In this document: piece after piece, positions 23,334 to 31,221 of the stretch
Position numbering within the stretch: position 1 is the first letter of the stretch
Layout of the letters: the number at the start of each line of letters is the position of its first letter
Assembly: GCA_964518335.1 (NCBI GenBank)
Contig: CAZFDT010000042.1
Location: forward strand, 1-44,316
Reading direction: 5' to 3'
DNA length: 44,316 nucleotides
From: CAZFDT01 sp964518335
GTDB taxonomy: Bacteria; Planctomycetota; Phycisphaerae; Phycisphaerales; Phycisphaeraceae
Made by a program: the position numbers and the translations under genes
Notes under the pieces: generated by a model
What the model saw: the letters and a program-made list of their open reading frames with translations, nothing else
Told to the model about the DNA's origin: nothing
Databases searched by the model: none

Positions 23334-25970
23334 ATGACCGGTGGACTGACGCTGCTGCTGTCGTTGATCGCCTTCGGCTTCGCCCTTGCGGCGTGGAATC
23401 GCGCGCTGCGCGAGTCGGCGCGGGCCGAGCAACTGCAACGGCGCCTGGACGTGATCTCGGCGGCGCTGGCGCGACTGCAGAACCTGGTGCAGGCCCCCCA
23501 AGCGTCGCCGCCGCCATCCTCGCCGACGCAAGAGCCCGCTTCTGCTCCCTCTTCGCCTGCAGCCTCGCCACTGCGTGAGCTTGTCGAGGCGAAAACAAGA
23601 CAAGCGACGATCGCGCCGCCACCCTTGCCACTGACACCGGCGGCGCCGCCACAGCACGTCGCTGTCAAGACCGACTCGCTGTCGCCGCCCGTCGCCAAGC
23701 CACCGGCGGCCAAGGCCTCGCTCGAAGAAAAGCTCACCCTGCGCGTGTTCGTGTGGATCGCTGCAGTGGCCCTGGCGCTGGCGGGCGGGTACCTGGTCAA
23801 GTACTCCTTCGACAACAGCATCCTCACCGCGCCGGTGCGCATCAGCATCGCCGTGCTCGCGGGCCTGGGCATGATCGGCGCGGGCGAAGTGATGCTGCGG
23901 CGGTACAGGCGGATCGCCCAGGCGCTGTCGGCGGCAGGTGTGGCGACGTTGTTTGCGGCCCTGCTGGCGGCGGTCCACGTCGAGAAGCTTCTGCCGCCGT
24001 CGCTGGGCTTCGCCGCGATGGCGGCGGTGGCGGGCGCGGCCGTGGTGCTGTCGCTGCGCCAGGGCCAGCTCGTGGCGATCCTGGGCCTGGCCGGCGGCTT
24101 CCTCACCCCGGCGATTGTCAGCACGGGCGAGCGGTCGGCGTCGATGCTCTTCGGGTATTTGTTTGTGCTGCAGTTGGCGCTGCTGCTGGTGACGCGCCGC
24201 CGCGCGTGGTGGCCGCTGACGCTGCTGACGCTGGTGTGCGGCTACGGCTGGGTGGCGGCGTGGCTGGCGTTTCTCTACGCCCCGGGCGACGAGACGGCGC
24301 TGGGGCTGTTCCTGCTGGGGACAGGGGCGGCGTTCGTGCTGGCGCCGCTGGGCGCGGCGGCGGACGAGGCCGATGCGATCCTGCGTGCGGCCGTGCGCTG
24401 GGCGGGGGCTGCAGCGGGCATGCTGCTGGGCGGGGCGATGCTGCCCGTGGGCACGTTCACGACCATCGAGTGGGTGTACTTCGGCATCCTCGGCGGCGGT
24501 TGCCTGGCGGTGGCGATGTTCGATGCGCGCAACCATGCCCTGGCGTGGCTGGCGGCGGCGGCCGGGGCGGTCGTGCTGCTGATGTACGGCTCGGACGCAC
24601 CCGACCAGTTCGCGTTCAACACCGTGGTGGCGACGTTCGGCGTGCTCTACGCCGGCGGCGGCTACGCGGGACTGTGGATCGCTCGCCGGCATCAGGGCTC
24701 GTGGGCGGCGCTGTCGGTGGCGGCCGCGGCGACGTATTTCACGCTGGCGTGGTGGGGCGTGCTGCACTTGCCCTTCGAGCGGTTCTGGGGCGTGACGGCG
24801 TTGGGGCTGGCCGTGACGTACGCGGCGGCAGCGTGGCCCGTCCTGCGACGATCCCTTCCCGCCGCGAGCGCGGCGCTGCTGCTGGGTGCGATCGGCTTCC
24901 TCGCCGCCGCCGTCCCGCTGGAGCTCGAGCGCCAGTGGATCGCTGTGGCCTGGGCCCTGCTCGTGCCCGCGGCGATCGAAATCGGCCGGCGCCTGGGCGT
25001 GCCGGCGATGCGCTGGGCGGCCATGGCGCTGACCGTCGGCGTCGTCGTCCGCCTGCTGCTCAACCCCGCGGTGCTCGAGTACCCCATCGGCGCGTGGCCG
25101 GTGCTCAACTGGCTGCTCTACGGCTACGGCATCCCGGTCGTGGCGATGATCGTCGCTGCCTGGCGCGTCGGCGGCGACGCCGAGGCGGAGGACGGCGATA
25201 TCGGCAAAGTATTCACGCTGGTCGCCGTTGCACTTGCCCTGGCGATGATCACGCTCATGGTGCGGCATGGGTTTCACCGCGCGCAACTGGACGCCGACAC
25301 CGTGTCGCTGGTGGAGCTGGCGACCTACGCCCTGGCGTGGACGGGCATGGGGGTGGGCATGTTGCTGATGTCGCGTCGGCGACCTTCGCCGCTGCTGTCG
25401 AGGTGCGGAGGCCTGATCGCCGCGGCCGGCTCGATCATCGTGGCCGCGCTGGTGTGCCTGGCACTCAACCCGCTGTGGCGGTTCGAGGCCGTGGGTGATC
25501 GAGCCGTGATCAACTGGCTGCTTTACATCTACGGCCTGCCCGCCGCCGCGGCGCTGGGCGCCATCGCCATCGCCCGTCGCGACGCTCGACCCGTGGCCTC
25601 GGCCCTCTTCGTCGTCGGGCTCGTGCTGCTGTTCACCCTCGTGACACTGCAGGTCCGCCACGCCTTTCACGGCCAGAGCATGAGCCTGTTCCGCGCCGAC
25701 CGTCTCACCCACGCGGAGAACTACGCCTACTCCGCCGCGTGGATGATCTTCGGCGTGGGGCTGCTGGTCGTCGGCATCGTCGCGCGCTCGCCGGCGCTGC
25801 GCTGGGCGTCGCTGGCGGTCGTCATGCTTTCGGTCGCCAAGGTCTTCGTGTGGGACATGGCCCATCTGCGCGATCTCTATCGCGTGCTGTCGTTCTTCGG
25901 CCTGGGCGTGGCGCTGCTGGGACTGGCGTGGCTGTACCAGCGGTTTGTGTTCCGGCGGCAGGAGGCCTGA
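23334..25970 (+). CDS. DUF2339 multi-pass membrane protein
   Basis: 878 residues from the ATG at 23334. The layout is an N-terminal membrane helix (GGLTLLLSLIAFGFALAAW), a short coiled coil, a Pro/Ala/Ser-rich linker, then more than twenty hydrophobic segments. The diagnostic DUF2339 block is KLTLRVFVWIAAVALALAGGYLVKYSFDNSILTAPVRISIAVLAGL, with GLAGGFLTPAIVSTGE following. Function is unknown; such proteins are widespread in Proteobacteria and Planctomycetes, with suggested envelope roles. The C-terminal part repeats the pattern WLLYxYGxP twice, indicating internal duplication. It holds an exact iterated-motif site (23759) and a one-mismatch copy (25226). Confidence 0.88.
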   Translation: MTGGLTLLLSLIAFGFALAAWNRALRESARAEQLQRRLDVISAALARLQNLVQAPQASPPPSSPTQEPASAPSSPAASPLRELVEAKTRQATIAPPPLPLTPAAPPQHVAVKTDSLSPPVAKPPAAKASLEEKLTLRVFVWIAAVALALAGGYLVKYSFDNSILTAPVRISIAVLAGLGMIGAGEVMLRRYRRIAQALSAAGVATLFAALLAAVHVEKLLPPSLGFAAMAAVAGAAVVLSLRQGQLVAILGLAGGFLTPAIVSTGERSASMLFGYLFVLQLALLLVTRRRAWWPLTLLTLVCGYGWVAAWLAFLYAPGDETALGLFLLGTGAAFVLAPLGAAADEADAILRAAVRWAGAAAGMLLGGAMLPVGTFTTIEWVYFGILGGGCLAVAMFDARNHALAWLAAAAGAVVLLMYGSDAPDQFAFNTVVATFGVLYAGGGYAGLWIARRHQGSWAALSVAAAATYFTLAWWGVLHLPFERFWGVTALGLAVTYAAAAWPVLRRSLPAASAALLLGAIGFLAAAVPLELERQWIAVAWALLVPAAIEIGRRLGVPAMRWAAMALTVGVVVRLLLNPAVLEYPIGAWPVLNWLLYGYGIPVVAMIVAAWRVGGDAEAEDGDIGKVFTLVAVALALAMITLMVRHGFHRAQLDADTVSLVELATYALAWTGMGVGMLLMSRRRPSPLLSRCGGLIAAAGSIIVAALVCLALNPLWRFEAVGDRAVINWLLYIYGLPAAAALGAIAIARRDARPVASALFVVGLVLLFTLVTLQVRHAFHGQSMSLFRADRLTHAENYAYSAAWMIFGVGLLVVGIVARSPALRWASLAVVMLSVAKVFVWDMAHLRDLYRVLSFFGLGVALLGLAWLYQRFVFRRQEA
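23759..23772 (-). repeat. Iterated motif site 7
   Basis: Plus strand CGCTGCAGTGGCCC in the DUF2339 gene: ATC GCT GCA GTG GCC (Ile-Ala-Ala-Val-Ala). Confidence 0.75.
25226..25239 (-). repeat. Iterated motif, one-mismatch copy
   Basis: Plus strand CGTTGCACTTGCCC differs at one position (T for G in STG). Same frame: GTT GCA CTT GCC, again unusual codons for this gene. Confidence 0.45.
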
Positions 25971-26018
25971 TCCCGCGGTCTTTGCCCCCCTTCCCTTCGG
26001 CCCTACAATACCTCTGCC

Positions 26019-26291
26019 ATGGCCAAAAAACTGCCCAAGCAACTCGCCCTGCTCGACGAGGACATGTGCACCGGCTGCGAAGCCTGCGTCAGCGTGTGCC
26101 CCGTCGATTGCATCGACACCCTGCCCGGCCCCCGCCACGCCCAGGTCATGCAGAATTGCTCCATCGACCTGCCCCGCTGCATCGGCTGCACCCTCTGCGC
26201 CCAGGTCTGCCCCTGGGACTGCATCACCATGGTCCCCACCGATCAGATGCTCCGCGAGGACAAGTTCGCCCAGGTGCTGGTGAAGGCTTAG
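26019..26291 (+). CDS. 2[4Fe-4S] ferredoxin-type protein
   Basis: 90 residues. Two complete CxxCxxCxxxC[PV] clusters are visible: CTGCEACVSVCPVDC (Cys17, 20, 23, 27) and CIGCTLCAQVCPWDC. Each would ligate a [4Fe-4S] cluster, as in bacterial dicluster ferredoxins. The spacer between the clusters is about 36 residues, longer than in clostridial ferredoxin. It is probably a soluble electron carrier. It is followed after 21 bp by a ferritin-like gene, so the two probably form an operon linking iron storage or release with electron supply. No signal peptide. Confidence 0.92.
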   Translation: MAKKLPKQLALLDEDMCTGCEACVSVCPVDCIDTLPGPRHAQVMQNCSIDLPRCIGCTLCAQVCPWDCITMVPTDQMLREDKFAQVLVKA

Positions 26292-26312
26292 CACTTTTTT
26301 CTGGAGATCGCG

Positions 26313-26828
26313 ATGGCTAAAGTCACCAAGCTCAAGAAGGCCGAGGAACTCAGCGACGCCAAGCGCCGCCAGATCATCGACCTGCTCATCACCAGCTACA
26401 ACATGGAGTTGGAGACCGTGGTGAATTACCTGGCCTGCTCGACGCAGCTCGACGGCGTGCTGGCCAAGGGCGTGAAGGCGAGTCTCGACGCCGACGTGAC
26501 CGAGGAGCTGGGCCACGCCAAGCTGCTCGCGGCGCGGATCAAGGTGCTCGGCGGCAACATTCCCGGCTCGCTGGCGCTGAAGATGACGCAGAAGTCGCTG
26601 CAGCCGCCCAAGGATGGCCTCGACGTGGAGAGTGTGATCCGCGGCGTGATTGAAGCCGAGGACGGCGCGATCGACCAGTATCAGCGGATCATCGAAGCCA
26701 CCGGCGACGATGCCGATCCGGTCACACAGGACCTGGCCGTCGAACTCAAAGGCGACGAGGAAGAGCATCGCCGCGAGTTCCTGGGCTTCCTGCGCGAGTG
26801 GCAGAGCTTCGGGCTGGGGAAGAAGTGA
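26313..26828 (+). CDS. Ferritin-like/bacterioferritin-type di-iron protein
   Basis: 171 residues, with GGAG before the ATG. A four-helix ferritin-like pattern has di-iron ligands in order: Glu in NMELETVVNYLA, ExxH in EELGHAKLLAARI, Glu in EAEDGAIDQYQRII, and ExxH in GDEEEHRREFLGFLREW. This resembles bacterioferritin or the ferritin-like family with rubrerythrin-type spacing, without a rubredoxin domain. Probable roles are iron storage or ferroxidase-linked peroxide detoxification, served by the upstream ferredoxin. No Met haem ligand can be assigned with confidence. A nested inverted repeat follows 20 bp after the stop. Confidence 0.88.
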   Translation: MAKVTKLKKAEELSDAKRRQIIDLLITSYNMELETVVNYLACSTQLDGVLAKGVKASLDADVTEELGHAKLLAARIKVLGGNIPGSLALKMTQKSLQPPKDGLDVESVIRGVIEAEDGAIDQYQRIIEATGDDADPVTQDLAVELKGDEEEHRREFLGFLREWQSFGLGKK

Positions 26829-26848
26829 TCACGTCACGACGTGAAGCA

Positions 26849-26909
26849 AGCCCCGCATTGGCATGACGGGGCTTTGTGTGACATAGCCCCGTCATGCCAA
26901 TGCGGGGCT
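26849..26909. terminator. Perfect 25-bp inverted repeat made of nested hairpins
   Basis: Arm 26849-26873 (AGCCCCGCATTGGCATGACG...) is the exact reverse complement of 26885-26909, across an 11-nt spacer. Each arm also folds on itself: AGCCCCG...CGGGGCT. It lies between the ferritin-like gene and the convergent ruvA stop, and is a strong candidate bidirectional terminator. Confidence 0.8.
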
Positions 26910-26922
26910 GTTCGTCGCGCCG

Positions 26923-27564
26923 TCACCCCCCGGCCTTGATGCGATAGACGATGGCGAGCAGGGCCTGGGCGTCGGCGGGCTTGTCCTGCGTCGAGGACAA
27001 GGCGCGGTCGATCCACGCGAGGGCTTCGGTGCGGTTCTCGCCCAGTTGCAGGAGGACTTCGAGCGCTTCGCGGGCGATGCCCCCGGAAGCTGAGGGGCCG
27101 CGCGTCGGGGCGGCGCCTGCCGGGGCGGGCAGGTCGAGGAAGTGGTCCACCTTGCCGCGGAGCGTGGCGATGATGGTTTCGGCGGTGCGTTTGCCGATCT
27201 CGGGCAGGGACTGGAGCATGGTCACGTCGCGGTCGGCGATGGCGGCGGCGATCTGGCCGGTGGCGATGGCCATCGCGCGCAGCGCGCGTTTGGGGCCGAT
27301 GCCTTTGCAGGTGGTGAACAGCTCGTAGAACGCGCGGTCCTCGGGCGTGGTGAACCCCGCCAGGCGCGGGATGAACGTCGAGCCCTGGCTCTGCGATTCG
27401 ACAAAGCAGTAGGTGGCCAGCGCGATCGGCTGATCCAGCGCCCCGCCCAGCCGCGCGGCGGTGTACGCCGGCACGAGCACGGCGAAGGTGAAGCCCCCGG
27501 CTGTGGCGATCAGCGCGGCGTTGCCTTCGATGCCCACGAGCGTGCCCTCGATGCGTGCGATCAT
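26923..27564 (-). CDS. ruvA: Holliday junction branch migration protein RuvA
   Basis: 213 residues, normal length. The N-terminal OB fold opens MIARIEGTLVGIEGNAALI. Domain II carries two helix-hairpin-helix motifs, TTCKGIGPKRALRAM and LPEIGKRTAETIIATLRGKV. A flexible Pro/Ala-rich linker leads to domain III (REALEVLLQLGENRTEALAWIDRAL), which contacts RuvB. RuvA binds four-way junctions as a tetramer and targets the RuvB motor. ruvB and ruvC are not adjacent. It lies last in the maf-lpxK-hldE-ruvA run on the minus strand, separated from hldE by a 72-bp palindromic element. Confidence 0.94.
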   Translation of the reverse strand: MIARIEGTLVGIEGNAALIATAGGFTFAVLVPAYTAARLGGALDQPIALATYCFVESQSQGSTFIPRLAGFTTPEDRAFYELFTTCKGIGPKRALRAMAIATGQIAAAIADRDVTMLQSLPEIGKRTAETIIATLRGKVDHFLDLPAPAGAAPTRGPSASGGIAREALEVLLQLGENRTEALAWIDRALSSTQDKPADAQALLAIVYRIKAGG

Positions 27565-27580
27565 GGGGATGATGATACCT

Positions 27581-27652
27581 CACGCCGGACCTGAGTCCTC
27601 GAAGGTCCGGATCGAGATGAACCCGGACCTTCGCAGACTCAGGTCCGGCGTG
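27581..27652. repeat. Nested palindromic element, copy 1 (overlaps the hldE stop codon)
   Basis: CACGCCGGACCTGAGTC (27581-27597) pairs with 27636-27652. Inside, each half is its own hairpin, CCGGACCT...AGGTCCGG. The hldE stop TGA (27639-27641) lies within the right arm, so the element supplies the end of HldE. A second copy is at 30990-31069. Confidence 0.8.
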
Positions 27653-29189
27653 GAAGCCCGGTCTTCTGAATGATGTTGGTGCTGCTGCGGCCGGGCACGA
27701 GCTTGACCAGCTCGACGCGCCCGCCGTGCTTCTCGACGACATCGCCGCCGACGACCTGGTCGCGCCGATAGTCGGCGCCTTTGACCAGCACATCCGGCTT
27801 GATGGCCGCGATGAGTTTCAGCGGCGTGTCCTGGTCGAAGATCACGATGTAGTCCACGCTCTGCAGCTCGCTGAGCACCATGATGCGATCGGCCTGGGCG
27901 TTGACGGGACGCGGCGCGCCCTTGATGCGTCGGATCGAGGCGTCGCTGTTGAGTCCGACCACGAGCAGGTCGCCGTGCCGACGCGCCTCGCGGAGGAAAT
28001 GGACGTGCCCGGCGTGGAGGATGTCGAAGCAGCCGTTGGTGAAGGCGATTCTGCGCCCCTGTCCCCGGAAGGCGCGCAGCTCCGGCAACAGCTCGTCGAG
28101 CGTGCGGAGCTTGCCCTGCTGCTTGGCGTGGTCCTGCAGGAGCTTGACGAGCACCTCGTCGAGCGCGATGGGCACGACGCCGAACTTCTCGACCTCCAGT
28201 CCCGCGGCGACGTTGGCAAGCTGTGTTGCAGTGGTCCAGTCGGCGCCGTTGGCGACGGCGGCGGCGAGCATGGCCAGCACCATGTCGCCGGCGCCGGTCA
28301 CGTCGTACACCTCGCGCGCCTGCGTGGGCAGGAGACGGGGCTTGCGGCCTTTTTCCTGCAGAAGGATGCCCTGCTTGTCGAGCGTGAGCACGACGGCGTC
28401 GAGGCGCAGCTCGCGCTGCAGTTGCCTAGCCATGGCGTCGAGCGCGCGGGCGTCGCCCGTGCGGCTGAACGGCGTGCCCGTGGCCGTCGCCGCCTCCGTC
28501 CGGTTGGGCGTGATCACCGTCGCGCCGCGGTACTTGCGGTAATCCCCGATCGCCGCGGGATCGACCAGCACCGGCACCCTCGCCTTCTTCGCCAGCGCGA
28601 TCAGCCCCTGGCACACACCGGGCGTCAGCACGCCCTTGTTGTAGTCCTCGATGCACAGGGCGTCGGCGCCCTTGAGCAGCCGCCTCGCCTCCCGCAGCAG
28701 CCTGGCTTCCACGTCCGGGGGCACGGGCGCCTTCGACTCGGCGTCCACGCGGAACATCTTCTGCGGATGGCGGTGCTGCGCCAGGCCCACCAGGTTGAAC
28801 TTCACCGTCGTCACGCGATCGGGCGAAAGGATCAGCCCCGACACGTCGCAGTCGGCGCCGCGCAGGGCCTTGCGCAACAGTTGACCCACTGCGTCCTCGC
28901 GCCCCGTGCGCCCGAACAGCGACTGAGGATGCTCGCGCCCCACCACGCCCAGGCACGCCACTTCGCAGCGCAGCGCCCGCAGGTCCAGGCACACGTTGCT
29001 CGCGCCGCCGGGGAAGTTCTCGATGCTATCGACCGTCAGCACCGGCACAGGCGCGTCGGGGCTGAGGCGGTCGGCATTGCCCATGACGTGGCGATCCAGC
29101 ATGAAGTCGCCGGCCACGACAATGCGCCGCGGCCGCCAGGCATCGAGCGTGCGGATCAGGGCGTCGGGGGTGGGTATGGCGTTGGGCAT
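27639..29189 (-). CDS. hldE: Bifunctional heptose 7-phosphate kinase/heptose 1-phosphate adenylyltransferase
   Basis: 516 residues, both domains in the standard order. Start at the ATG at 29189 (MPNAIPTPDALIRTLDAW). The PfkB-type kinase domain (about 1-330) has VAGDFMLDRHVMGNADRLSPDAPVPVL, PGGASNV and GAGDMVLAML (catalytic Asp near 302). The nucleotidyltransferase domain (about 378-516) has FTNGCFDILHAGHVHFLREA, GLNSD and KGADYRRDQVVGG. The enzyme makes the ADP-heptose precursor of LPS inner core in the cytosol. Its last residues and stop are contributed by a palindromic element. lpxK is 22 bp upstream, so both are lipopolysaccharide genes on one transcript. One iterated-motif site is at 28224. 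Confidence 0.94.
   Translation of the reverse strand: MPNAIPTPDALIRTLDAWRPRRIVVAGDFMLDRHVMGNADRLSPDAPVPVLTVDSIENFPGGASNVCLDLRALRCEVACLGVVGREHPQSLFGRTGREDAVGQLLRKALRGADCDVSGLILSPDRVTTVKFNLVGLAQHRHPQKMFRVDAESKAPVPPDVEARLLREARRLLKGADALCIEDYNKGVLTPGVCQGLIALAKKARVPVLVDPAAIGDYRKYRGATVITPNRTEAATATGTPFSRTGDARALDAMARQLQRELRLDAVVLTLDKQGILLQEKGRKPRLLPTQAREVYDVTGAGDMVLAMLAAAVANGADWTTATQLANVAAGLEVEKFGVVPIALDEVLVKLLQDHAKQQGKLRTLDELLPELRAFRGQGRRIAFTNGCFDILHAGHVHFLREARRHGDLLVVGLNSDASIRRIKGAPRPVNAQADRIMVLSELQSVDYIVIFDQDTPLKLIAAIKPDVLVKGADYRRDQVVGGDVVEKHGGRVELVKLVPGRSSTNIIQKTGLPRRT
28224..28237 (-). repeat. Iterated motif site 8
   Basis: Plus strand TGTTGCAGTGGTCC in hldE; the gene's own strand reads ACC ACT GCA ACA (Thr-Thr-Ala-Thr). 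Confidence 0.7.
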
Positions 29190-29211
29190 AGCGGGCGGTG
29201 CGGCCGGGACG

Positions 29212-30273
29212 TTACGCGTCACCGGCGCATGCGGTTTGCAGCAGTGTATCCATCGCCGCCTCGCCGTCGAGGAATTGCAGGGCGAGCACGACGCGGTACA
29301 CCGGCACGGGCATGGCGGCCCCGCCGAAGAGCGGCGCCCACTTGACCCAGTCCTTCTCCGTCGTGACGAAGGCGTCGGCGCTGGCGGCCAGCGCGGGATC
29401 GAACAGCTCGCGCAGGCCGGCCTGGGTGTAGCGATGATGGTCGGCGAAGCGAACCATGCGGGCGACGGCGGCGGCGTGATGTTGCAGCGAGCGCTCGAAG
29501 CTTGTCGGATCGCCGATACCGCTGACGCCGATGACGCGCCGGTCGGCGACGGCGTCGAGGCCGTGGACCTGGTCGTGGTGGTCTTTGAGTCCGACCCACG
29601 CGTGGGCGACGAGGGCGACGGGCGGTCGGCCGGTGATCTGCTGCACTTGGCGTCGCGTCGCGTCGAGCTGCTGGGGCGTGGCCAGGTCGGCATGGGTGAG
29701 GATCACCGCATCGGCGCGGCGAAGGTTGGCCGCCGACTCGCGCAGCAGGCCGCGCGGCAGCACGTGCCCGTCGCCGAACGGCCGAGCCGCATCGAGCAGC
29801 ACCAGGTCCAGGTCGCGCTGCGCCCGCCGGTGCTGGAACCCGTCGTCGAGCACAAACGCCCCGATGTCGCCGCACGCGTCGAGCACGCCACTGGCGGCCC
29901 GCACGCGATCGGGGTCGGCCCGCACCGTCACCTGTGCGCCCAGTGTGGTCTGCAGTTCGTCGGCCTCGTCGCTGCGCCCGCCGTGCGACTTGTACCCGCG
30001 CAACAGCACCGCCGGACGAAGCCCCATGGCGATGAGCTTGCGGCAGATCGCCACGACCATGGGCGTCTTGCCCGTGCCGCCGACGGTGAGGTTGCCCACG
30101 CTGATGGTCGGCCGTCCCAGGGGGTGCGCCCGGCGCCAGCGGCGATCGAAGGCGACGTTGCGCAAGGCCACTGCAGCGCGGTAGGGGGGCTCCAGCGCGT
30201 GCAGCGCCAGGCGGGTGAGCCTGGCGCCCACGCCGCGGTCGTCGCCGCTGAGGATGTCACGCGGTGAGCTCAC
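29212..30273 (-). CDS. lpxK: Tetraacyldisaccharide 4'-kinase
   Basis: 353 residues from a GTG at 30273. LpxK signatures: the P-loop SVGNLTVGGTGKTP (about 58-71), AVLLRGYKS, DPDRV and the DDGFQHRR block LDDGFQHRRAQRDLDLVLLDA. PLGLLRE-like PRGLLRESAANLRRADAVILT follows. It phosphorylates the lipid A disaccharide at the 4' position using ATP, at the inner membrane. Its presence argues for a lipid A-type outer membrane in this organism. Upstream on the same strand is maf, across a 63-bp repeat-rich gap with a (GGGTGTC)n tract directly before the GTG. One iterated-motif site is at 30165. Confidence 0.92.
   Translation of the reverse strand: MSSPRDILSGDDRGVGARLTRLALHALEPPYRAAVALRNVAFDRRWRRAHPLGRPTISVGNLTVGGTGKTPMVVAICRKLIAMGLRPAVLLRGYKSHGGRSDEADELQTTLGAQVTVRADPDRVRAASGVLDACGDIGAFVLDDGFQHRRAQRDLDLVLLDAARPFGDGHVLPRGLLRESAANLRRADAVILTHADLATPQQLDATRRQVQQITGRPPVALVAHAWVGLKDHHDQVHGLDAVADRRVIGVSGIGDPTSFERSLQHHAAAVARMVRFADHHRYTQAGLRELFDPALAASADAFVTTEKDWVKWAPLFGGAAMPVPVYRVVLALQFLDGEAAMDTLLQTACAGDA
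30165..30178 (+). repeat. Iterated motif site 9
   Basis: AGGCCACTGCAGCG in lpxK; the coding strand reads CGC GCT GCA GTG GCC (Arg-Ala-Ala-Val-Ala). Confidence 0.75.
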
Positions 30274-30335
30274 GGGTGTCGGGTGTCGGGTGTCGGGTGT
30301 GTGGACACCGAGACCCGACGCCCGAAACCCGACAC
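30274..30335. repeat. Heptanucleotide tandem repeat with facing inverted copy
   Basis: Three GGGTGTC units plus a GGGTGTG occupy 30274-30301, immediately before the lpxK start. ACCCGACAC and ACCCGACG downstream (to 30335) can pair with them as a hairpin in the maf-lpxK gap. Repeat-number variation could alter lpxK translation. Confidence 0.65.
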
Positions 30336-30336
30336 G

Positions 30337-30963
30337 CTATCCCTTGTCGGGCCGCACGCCTGCATCCCCCAGCGCCGCGACCACCTTGCGCATCGGCAAG
30401 CCCACCACCGTCGTCGGGTCGGCGTCGGGCGCGAGTGTGATGGGCCAGCCGGCGGCCTGGCGGTCGAACAGGTTGTAGCCCCCGGCCTTGCCTTTCCATC
30501 GGTCGCCGAGCACGTAGTCGTCGAGCTGTGCCTTGTCGAGCGGGCCGAAGGTCACTGCAACGGTGTCGGCGAACGTGATCACCTTGTCCTCCCGCACGCG
30601 GAGCAGGGCCACGCCTGTGACCACGTCGTGCGTGTTGAGGACGAAGCTGCGGATCATCTGTCGGGCGGCGTCGCGGTCGGCGGGCTGCCCGTGCAGCGAG
30701 CCGTCATGCCCGACGCAGATGGTGTCCGCCGCCAGGACAATCGCGTCGCGCGACGGGTGGACTGTGCCGCGAATCGCGTGGGCGACGTCGCGTGCCTTGG
30801 CCTCGGCCAGGTCGATGGCGAGCTGCGTCGGGTTGTCGCTGTGGTCGGGCTGCGGCGGATCGTCGAACGCCGGCGTGACCTGGCGCAGGGCGAACCCCGC
30901 CTCGGCCAGAAGCTGGGCCCGGCGCGGCGAACGGCTGGCCAGAATGAGCAGCGGCTGCGGCAT
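30337..30963 (-). CDS. maf: Maf family nucleoside triphosphate pyrophosphatase
   Basis: 208 residues. It begins LLILASRSPRRAQLLAEAGF (substrate loop SRSPRR) and carries LAADTIC, with the catalytic Asp. KVITFADTVAVTFGPL and WKGKAGGYNLFDRQAAGW match the family's GKAG(G/A)Y block. Maf proteins hydrolyse non-canonical or methylated NTPs to NMP and PPi, and were first described through effects on septum formation. The cytosolic enzyme heads the minus-strand run maf-lpxK-hldE-ruvA. Its upstream gap (30964-31221) contains palindromic element copy 2. One iterated-motif site is at 30549. Confidence 0.93.
   Translation of the reverse strand: MPQPLLILASRSPRRAQLLAEAGFALRQVTPAFDDPPQPDHSDNPTQLAIDLAEAKARDVAHAIRGTVHPSRDAIVLAADTICVGHDGSLHGQPADRDAARQMIRSFVLNTHDVVTGVALLRVREDKVITFADTVAVTFGPLDKAQLDDYVLGDRWKGKAGGYNLFDRQAAGWPITLAPDADPTTVVGLPMRKVVAALGDAGVRPDKG
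30549..30562 (+). repeat. Iterated motif site 10
   Basis: AGGTCACTGCAACG in maf, only 384 bp from site 9; the coding strand reads GTT GCA GTG ACC (Val-Ala-Val-Thr). Confidence 0.75.
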
Positions 30964-30989
30964 CGCGGGGGATTGTAGTTGATGGCCGT

Positions 30990-31069
30990 CACGCCGGAGC
31001 TGAGTCTTCGAAGCTCCGGATCGTTGTGCAAGATCATCCGGACCTTCGCAAGACCTCAGATCCGGCGTG
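30990..31069. repeat. Nested palindromic element, copy 2
   Basis: CACGCCGGAGCTGAGTC at 30990-31006 faces an imperfect complement ending at 31069. The left-half hairpin reads CCGGAGCT...AGCTCCGG, a compensated C-to-G/G-to-C change relative to copy 1, so pairing is kept. It lies in the divergent maf/parA gap. Confidence 0.75.
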
Positions 31070-31221
31070 GGTCACATCCTATAAGAGCGCGTCTGCCAGC
31101 GTTGATATTCAAGCCCCGCACGCGCCGCCCCCGATAAGTTTCCGTGGATGCGCCACGGCACGCGCAACATTTGCGCTCCGCGGCGCCGGGCCGTCGCTTT
31201 CACGGAAGGAAGGACCGCCGT

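Noticed and set aside
23163..26768. A 1201-codon open frame on the minus strand opposite the DUF2339, ferredoxin and ferritin genes
   Set aside because: It is an antisense shadow caused by high third-position GC. Its translation is His/Arg/Gln/Gly-rich low-complexity sequence, while the plus strand carries three recognisable proteins.
27581..31069. Possible CRISPR remnant from two similar palindromic repeats
   Set aside because: Only two copies 3.4 kb apart, no regular spacers and no cas genes; they are nested palindromes of REP/MITE type.
31144..31221. Extension of the ParA-like protein to the GTG at 31144
   Set aside because: The 26 added residues have no family match, and the TTG at 31222 has a strong GGAAGGA site, placing the Walker A near the N-terminus as in other ParA proteins. 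The extension cannot be excluded.
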